Below are positions 1 to 6,200 of a stretch of DNA of 10,469 nucleotides, piece after piece. The notes below the pieces were generated by a model, which was not told the DNA's origin, did no database searches, and saw nothing but the letters and a program-made list of their open reading frames with translations. Positions within the stretch are counted from its first letter, which is position 1. Each line of letters opens with the position of its first letter. Made by a program: the position numbers and the translations under genes. The DNA comes from Isohypsibius dastychi (lineage: Eukaryota > Tardigrada > Eutardigrada > Parachela > Isohypsibiidae), in the NCBI GenBank assembly GCA_034696485.1, contig JAQIWT010001525.1:1-10469 (forward strand). Reading direction: 5' to 3'.

Positions 1-560
1 CGCGTGGATTATGACACACAAATGTTTACAGCCGATCCTCCCAGCCACCCAAAAAAGTCATTCAAAGAGTCATAACTGCAATTTCAACAAAATAATTCCA
101 GCTGTTAACTCCAACATTATTTCCCAACAACAAACAACAATATTTGTGATTTTCCAAAAAATGTTTTGACCCCAAAAACAGACCAAAACCGTTTATCGTA
201 AAAACGCCGAGCTCGATATCGCCGGTAATAAAACAAGCTTCACGATTTTATTTCATGTTTATTTTCTTCATTCTTCTCTTTATCTTCGTTCGCTGTGGCG
301 ATTAACGGTGAGACTTGTACAGTCTAGTTCTCGTTAGAATCCGTAAATCAAAAGCTTACAAGCTTCGCACAGCTGGGTTGAGATAGCACTTCCGGGTGGT
401 GAAAACAATTCCAACGCTGACTTCTATTCAAGCGGGAAAAAATGTTGAAAATTTGATAAAAATGGAGATAACCAAACTCTAAAAAACCCGTCTTACACCA
501 GGGAATAACAAATAACCTGCCGATTGTTCTTTTCAAGCAATCAATTTAGCTTCTAAAACA
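1..560. other. AT-rich flank with no supported gene
   Basis: This stretch is AT-rich and full of A and T runs. I see no convincing coding frame, RNA gene or repeat. The only longer reading frame, on the minus strand near 348-536, has a composition expected by chance and no recognisable motif. Confidence 0.5.
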
Positions 561-695
561 TAAATCAGGTTAAAATCCGAACTGGTAAAACCATAAATTT
601 AAAATTAAATCGACATGGGGAAGAGGACAAGAAAAAAATTTCTACATGAGGGAGAAAATTCAGCCTGAAGTCAACAACGATTTTCCGAATTGTGA

Positions 696-869
696 CCGGA
701 AACCGAAAAAATTACTGATGCCGAAAAAAATCCCGGAGACAAGGCAGAGCAAGTTATTCGATTAAATCTCACTGATAAGCCTCAATTTCAAAAATTTCGA
801 CAAGCATTCAGAATGTTTCTGTTCAGCACTGACTCCACAACTAAACATTTCCTGTTCGCCAAAGAATGA
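696..869 (+). pseudogene. Exon-like open frame, possibly broken by a poly-A indel
   Basis: A frame of 57 codons runs without a stop, with amino-acid use that looks coding (charged and aromatic residues such as QKFRQAFRMF). It ends at TGA 867-869, inside AAAGAATGAAAAAAAAA. A second open frame (866-1015) starts in that same A run one base out of phase and also looks coding. One reading is a host exon or an old element broken by a one-base slip in the A tract. Chance frames are the alternative. The product is not recognised. Confidence 0.2.
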
Positions 870-1015
870 AAAAAAAACCCAATATCAAAACCAATATAAT
901 TCTCGGCGTATTAATCCTCAAAGCAATCTCTCGAGATGAGATCGAAGTTCTTCTTATGTTCAGTCTGACACTGAACCAAAATATTCACGGAAATACGAGC
1001 TACCCAGCTCACTGA
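866..1015 (+). pseudogene. Second exon-like frame, out of phase with the preceding one
   Basis: This open frame of 49 codons starts at ATG 866-868, inside the A run that ends the 696-869 frame, and stops at TGA 1013-1015. The translation has a mixed hydrophobic and charged pattern (for example ILKAISRDEIEVLLMF) that looks more coding than random. No family is recognised. It may continue the preceding frame after a frameshift. Confidence 0.18.
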
Positions 1016-1194
1016 TGAATAAAAACAAATCCAAAACCAAATTTCCATTGTTCAAAAACATTCCTGTAGTAAGCCTCTTCTGTTTTGCCCAAACAAAATG
1101 AAGAAAGATCACTTCAATCAGTCAATCAGAACCCAAGGAATCAGCTTCTGAGCCTACAAACCGTGGGAAAAATCATGGCTCATTAATTTCTCAG

Positions 1195-1442
1195 GTCCTC
1201 GAACTTCGACCAACGCAAGCAAAACAACATCTTCTCACCTGAGTTTCAGATTAGCGACAACAGCGTCATCCGTGATCGAGTCCAACAACACCAGATCTCC
1301 AACACCGAATTCTTTGCCTTCATGTTCCGCCATATCCAGAGATGTAATCCGCTTGGCCAAGAGATGATCAGATTTTTCCGCTGGCCAGTCAGATCCCAAC
1401 CAGACTGCAAGAGATTCAACTTGTCAACTCAAGCAGCAGCAG
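1195..1442 (+). CDS. Possible internal exon of an unrecognised host gene
   Basis: The stretch is bounded by an acceptor-like TTAATTTCTCAG ending at 1194 and a good donor, CAG/GTGAGA, after 1442. Between them one frame (codons from 1196) is open for 248 nt. Its translation has balanced composition, including a segment reading EFFAFMFRHIQRCNPLGQEM, and it ends in phase 1. No domain is recognised. I found no clear partner exon upstream or downstream. The frame continues open past the donor to 1585, so an unspliced reading is possible. This is inference from splice-like borders and composition. Confidence 0.3.
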
Positions 1443-1676
1443 GTGAGATGAAAGTAAGCGAGATCAAACGAAAGACATTCATTCGTCTGCAACATTTGCA
1501 AACAATCGAGTGTTGCGATATGGATGAGTGGCCAAGTGACTCTGATAAAATAAATGATCGAAATGGACACCGCGTTGCAAGATGAGCGAGAGCGAGGCAG
1601 GGCTAGTTACACCATGACACATCGATGGGCTGGACAAATAAGAGTTGACTCACGCCGCTCACGCGTCCACCCACAC
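1443..1676. other. Left flank next to the insertion, no feature seen
   Basis: Non-repetitive sequence between the exon-like stretch and the transposon. It ends in a short GC-rich segment (CACGCCGCTCACGCGTCC, about 1651-1668). I see no gene or repeat in it. Confidence 0.4.
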
Positions 1677-1682
1677 AGCGTG
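1677..1682. repeat. Left target-site duplication AGCGTG
   Basis: AGCGTG lies immediately before the element start TGTAGC and is repeated exactly at 9962-9967, immediately after the element end GCTACA. The exact 6-bp direct duplication outside paired inverted termini fixes the insertion borders. Removing the element and one copy gives an uninterrupted site of the form CACACAGCGTGATTAC. Confidence 0.85.
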
Positions 1683-1924
1683 TGTAGCTGGCAGATAAGT
1701 TGAATAGTTGAATCAACTCTTCAACTTATCTGCCTGGCAGATAAGTTGAGTTGGCAGATAAGTTGAATTAGGTATTTCACAAGTTTTGTGCTTTGTCTCA
1801 ATGCAAATCTGCTCAAATTGAACAGACATATCGAGCATGCAAATATGAAAGTAATTTGAGAAACTGTAAACTTTAATCACAAACAAATTCCGAGAAAAAG
1901 GAAGATTCAACTTATCTGCACAGT
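1683..1924 (+). repeat. Left terminal inverted repeat, about 242 bp
   Basis: This pairs with 9721-9961 in inverted orientation. The outer 88 bp match with one difference (position 24 of the repeat). The inner part matches with scattered substitutions and small indels and ends at CACAGT against the right-end equivalent GCCCAGT. It holds five copies of CAGATAAGTTGAA or its complement (about 1692, 1720, 1738, 1755 and 1906). The first two are head-to-head and could form a 13-bp stem with a 15-base loop. Two ATGCAAAT octamers lie at 1801-1808 and 1837-1844. Confidence 0.9.
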
Positions 1925-2079
1925 AAAGATCATCAACATCCAGCCCCAGAGTGCAAAAACTCGCGTTTTAGCAGAGTATTCAGCATGACCTAATGAAGTC
2001 TCACTCTATGCACCTTTGGGCATTCTGTCGTAGTGTCTGTTCAAGTAAAGATCAGTTCTGGGAGCTGTATGGATCAAAA
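1925..2079. other. Unique spacer between left TIR and left subterminal array
   Basis: No coding frame or repeat is seen here. The spacer separates the terminal inverted repeat from the inner motif array. Confidence 0.4.
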
Positions 2080-2283
2080 AACGTTGATTCAACTCATCTG
2101 CCACTCGCTTCAAACCCCAACGGCGGCTCTTTTGAAGATTCAGCTTTTCTGCCAGATAGCGGTTCTGGCAGCAGAGTTGAATCAACTTATCTGCCAGAAT
2201 GCGGTTCTGGCAGCTAAGTTGAATCAACTCATCTGCCAGACTGCGGTTCTGGCAGCAAAGTTGATTCAACTTTTCTGTAAACA
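2080..2283. repeat. Left subterminal array of the transposon motif (about 42-bp units)
   Basis: The block repeats a unit of about 42 bp, in which GTTGAATCAACTYATCTGCC is followed by AGAMTGCGGTTCTGGCAGC. Two units are near-identical (about 2177-2260), with degenerate units on each side. Each contains the palindromic core GTTGAATCAAC or GTTGATTCAAC and part of the TIR motif. The block also holds GGCTCTTTTGAAGATTCA (about 2124-2141), whose inverted form recurs twice in the right array. Reading frames on both strands here only reflect the repeat period. Probable role: extra transposase binding sites. Confidence 0.75.
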
Positions 2284-2622
2284 GAATCCTGGTACAATGC
2301 AAGAAAGTCACTCTCACTTCCGTTCCCGTAAATCATTGACTGTGGCCTGAATGTCGAGTTATCAACACACAGTGTTCGAATTGACAAAACTTCTGCGATT
2401 GGGTGGTTTACTCTCGTTTGCATGACTGCAATAAGAATATCGTTTAGAAAACAAAAACTTGTCGGCTATCTATCTGCCAAAGAGAAACTAAACACGAAGA
2501 TATAACCGAAAAAAACGGGATGTCGTTCAGGACTGAGCTCAAATACGCTTTCGAGGACGACACTTTGGTCGAGCAGGTTGTGCGGTTGTTTTGGTGATTC
2601 CTACCATGCAATCAGTTAGTGA
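2284..2622. other. 3' region of the transposase gene, noncoding
   Basis: This lies between the left repeat array and the stop codon of the minus-strand gene, so it should hold the 3' untranslated region and polyadenylation site. I see no canonical AATAAA on the minus strand here. Short frames on either strand lack features. A lone TATCTGCCAAAGAG near 2470 resembles half a subterminal motif. Confidence 0.45.
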
Positions 2623-3282
2623 TCATCCATCGGAATTAATACTGTTACCATTGCCACTGCGAAGAGCGTACGGACAAATGACCGCATTTACGATTGGCTT
2701 TCCCATTTTCGATGAATGTTTCGGTCGAGCCTTTTTGTGATCCCCTCGCAGTCCATGGGAATTAATACTGTTACGTTTGCCACTGCGAAGAGCGTACGAG
2801 GAAATGACCACATTTGCTGTTGACTTTCCAGTATTCAATGACTGTTCGGGTTGAGCCCTGTTGTCATTACCTTCCAGTTCACCTGTAGAATAGAAGGTTG
2901 GAACATCAGATTGGTTTTCATATTAGGAAATACCTATGTGTCCAGGTGGTTGAAGCTGATGACTTTGGCTGTTACTCTCTGGTTGGATATCTGTGGTTCG
3001 CGTAGCTTTCATGTCGGTTGAGTCGTTCTGGCCAAGCTCACAACAAATCTCAGGCAACTCCGTGGACTCCGGCACGTCCAACTTAGAAGAGTGAGACTTA
3101 TCTGGGGAATTCAATAGTCCTAAAAGTTAAGAAGAATTCACGTGCTAATCAGCAATACAGTACTTCCCTATAAAAGAATGCACATGTACCTTCTTGAGCA
3201 GGCTTGGATGTCGAAACTGACTGCTCAGTATCAGAAATGATATCATTCTGCTGAGCCCGTGTAGATTTTATTGAGCGGTCAC
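2623..3282 (-). CDS. Exons 13-15: Ser/Gln-rich tail with a 42-residue tandem repeat
   Basis: Exons 3282-3190, 3119-2934 and 2882-2623 are joined across introns of 70 nt (3120-3189) and 51 nt (2883-2933). The first two encode a polar, Ser/Thr/Gln/Glu-rich, probably disordered stretch. The last exon holds two copies of a 42-codon unit (126-bp period), each containing VIxxYALRSG and then NSINS, with basic residues between them. The stop is TGA at 2625-2623. No domain is recognised. The YxLRS-type motif resembles short C-terminal motifs of some Gypsy integrases, but this is only a resemblance. Confidence 0.7.
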
Positions 3283-6200
3283 CTGAAAAATTCATTTGAT
3301 GGAACATCAAAAACAAACCAGTGCAGTATACTGATCTTTATAAGAACCGGGAGACGTGTGTGTCGCATCAATGTGCACACTCGACCCCAGGAGGCAAAAT
3401 TTGCAGATTCCGAATAATGGTCTACTCGATTGGTATGGCGCTCGCTTTGGTTCTTCAGATTCGTAATAACAACTCTCTCGATGGAACTTCTGGTACGCGC
3501 AGTTTGCACTGGTGCAACGAAATGTCCACTCTATTTTCGAGGACATCGGCATTCGACATTTACATGTGACATCAGTTGTTTCAGGATCGGTACGAGTCAA
3601 ACGTAAACGGTCATCCGGATGGCCGATTCGCATGGGGAACGGCTCTATCGATCTCTTTTCAATGCAGCAAAGGAGATGACTACGCATTTCCTACAAAATC
3701 AAATTTTATCTGCAGTAGCACTTGAAATTTTGTCTTGATGAACTAACAGCCCAAGAGTATTTGCACGCCGAAGGATCCATCTTCGCTCCTAGACTAACCG
3801 CAGTAGCTATGACATACAGTCCACATAAACGGTTGTCCGGCTGTCGTTCTACAGGTGGCCAAAAAGTGTGGAATTCATTCTCTTTGAATCGAAATACTGC
3901 TCCAATCTGATGCTTTAGCTGAAATTCCATAATGGAACCTTTCGTCATGCTGAGGCTATCGTACACGAGAACAACATTAGATTCTTTGTGGTGCTGGTTG
4001 GTGACAATGACAAAATGATTTCCACCGACGAATAAGATTTGGGTCTGACGACTTGAGTACTGACTCGGGTTGATCGGCCGCTGTCGAAGTTTCCATAACT
4101 CCTTTTTATGCTTAACAGCATCAGTCTGCTCAGATGTCAAGCTGTAGAAAGTGCAATCTTGCATGCCAAGCAGGTTTCCATAACGCACTTTTACCAATGC
4201 GATGCTTTCCGTGATAACAGAATCATTTAGCATAGCGTCCGATTTTGTCAAACGCAAACGATCCCCAAGTGAAAGATCTTCCTTGAATCCGCTCAACCAC
4301 GTGACGGAACGACAAATGGACTCATCTGCAATGATTCACTGTGTATTTTTACTGCATAGCATATCTTGAGGTAAGTACCTTCGTGGATTTCCAGGTTGAG
4401 TAAGGCAGCTGCTTCCATCCAGGCTTCGTGACTAATCATTCGGAGAAATACGGGTCGTAGTCCTTTAAGACTGGTGTAAAAAGCTCTGGAATCCACCTCT
4501 GACTTATAAGCCAAATCTACTTGGAGTTGACCTTCGCCCAGCCATCCTTTTTTCTGGACTGAGTTTCGTTCGAAGCAGTTCTGCTTGAGCCAGACAGTCA
4601 GGAGGTTACTCAGAGTGTCGATAACTTTCAAAACAAAAATCCGCTTGAACACTTGCATCGCAATCAGAATGTCATCTTCTGAAACGTCTTTCTCCAGCTC
4701 ATTCAGCTCTACGACATTCTTTGGAGGAGCAGTCTGAGTTTTCGAGATTATTTCAGCACCACGATGTGTCTGAAATGAATACTGAAAGGTGAAATATAAA
4801 CATAGATTTGTGTAAGTGTAATGCCGGACCCGTGAAGCAGTGCGTTTCACTTCATCGTTTTTGGGTAGTTTCTCGAATTCTTTGAGCTGCATCAGCTTCG
4901 GGAGATCTCCTGCAAGTATGCACTCAGGTTTGCATTGGGATCCCGGATGAGAAGCGTTGATCTGAGTCACTGGTGGATGTGTCAAGGTAGATGAACGCAG
5001 GCATGCCTCAACCCATTTACGAACTTCTTCAGGGCGGATGACGTAGTACTTTGGATCTTTTCCGGAGGCAAGCAAGAATGCAAAAACGATCGCAAACAAC
5101 CCACAGTTGACACTGTCCTGCTGACGTTGCACTCCAACCGATACCAGACGGAGTTCGTGTTCCCCGTAGCCGTAGCACAACCAGATTTGGAGTTTTGACT
5201 GCCAAGTCAGTTTCATTTGAAGACTATCATATAACAGCACTTCTCTATTGGTTATATCCCAAGACGAAACGAAGAAGTGATTCACGTCGTTGAAGTGAAG
5301 CTGCACACTACATTTGGTTTTGTCAACTCCGTGAAACATCGGCATCTCTATGAGGCTAGTGTCGAAAAAGCCCGACACACTTGGGAACATCTCTTTGATT
5401 AGGGATGTCATAGCCCACATGAGTACTGGACTCAATGAGTTCCCTTTCTGAAGGTCCACCACATCGCTTGCCAGAATGACGTGGCCGTTTACTCGGAATG
5501 CCACCTCAAGGTCGCCAAATTTTTCCTTCACCACTGAACTGTCGATGGAATCAGCAGAACTCACAACCGGCGCGTTAGCCGCCAAATTTGTTCCAGGCGT
5601 GAACTGCGGTACCAACTGAATAGGGTTCAACTTCGGGTGATAGAGCCGTAGTTGTTGGTGACCATTCAGAATCGTTCGTTTCGTACGTTCTCCGACGCTT
5701 AGTTTCTGAAACAGTGCTAATTGATCACCGAGTATATACATTGACATGGCAGGGACACAAACTTTTATTGGTAGTTTTTTGGTAGGCTTCTCTTGTGGTT
5801 TCTTTTGGCTTGTTGCCAATCTAGCATAGGCTTCATCGGTCTTGTTCGGGATCTTGGGGACATGAACCTCCACTGTCGAAATTGGATCTTTCAATACATC
5901 GCTGTTGCACGGCTTCTCTGCTTTGGTTCCAAGCTTGTCCTCCTCTATGCAGTTCGATTCAGCATTATTTTCCGGCTTTGGTTGATGCTTCAGTATGCGG
6001 ACATCTTTCTTGCTGACTGTGTAAAGCTGGTTGCTGTAGCTGATACGCACTTGGTTCTTGAAGACTTCAACCACAAGACCCGGTCCAATGTGACACCTGG
6101 TTGTCTTTGATTGAATCTGGTTTCCTTGTTTCTTCATTTGGAACATCACAGATTGACCTGAAAGAACAGGGTCAGATGACTGTTGTTCCGAAACCGAACC

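Noticed and set aside
2080-2283. CRISPR-like array
   Set aside because: Units are contiguous variants of the transposon's own terminal motif with no distinct spacers, and the DNA is eukaryotic.
2006-2350. Overlapping small repeat proteins on both strands (LAAKLNQLICQ-type repeats)
   Set aside because: They follow the 42-bp noncoding repeat unit, which is a multiple of three and so gives periodic frames on both strands.
3321-3569. Plus-strand frame of 82 codons
   Set aside because: It is a shadow of exon 12, whose minus-strand frame has PHD ligands and phase-consistent splicing.
5793-6110. Plus-strand frame of 105 codons
   Set aside because: It is antisense to the GPY/F module and linker and has no features of its own.
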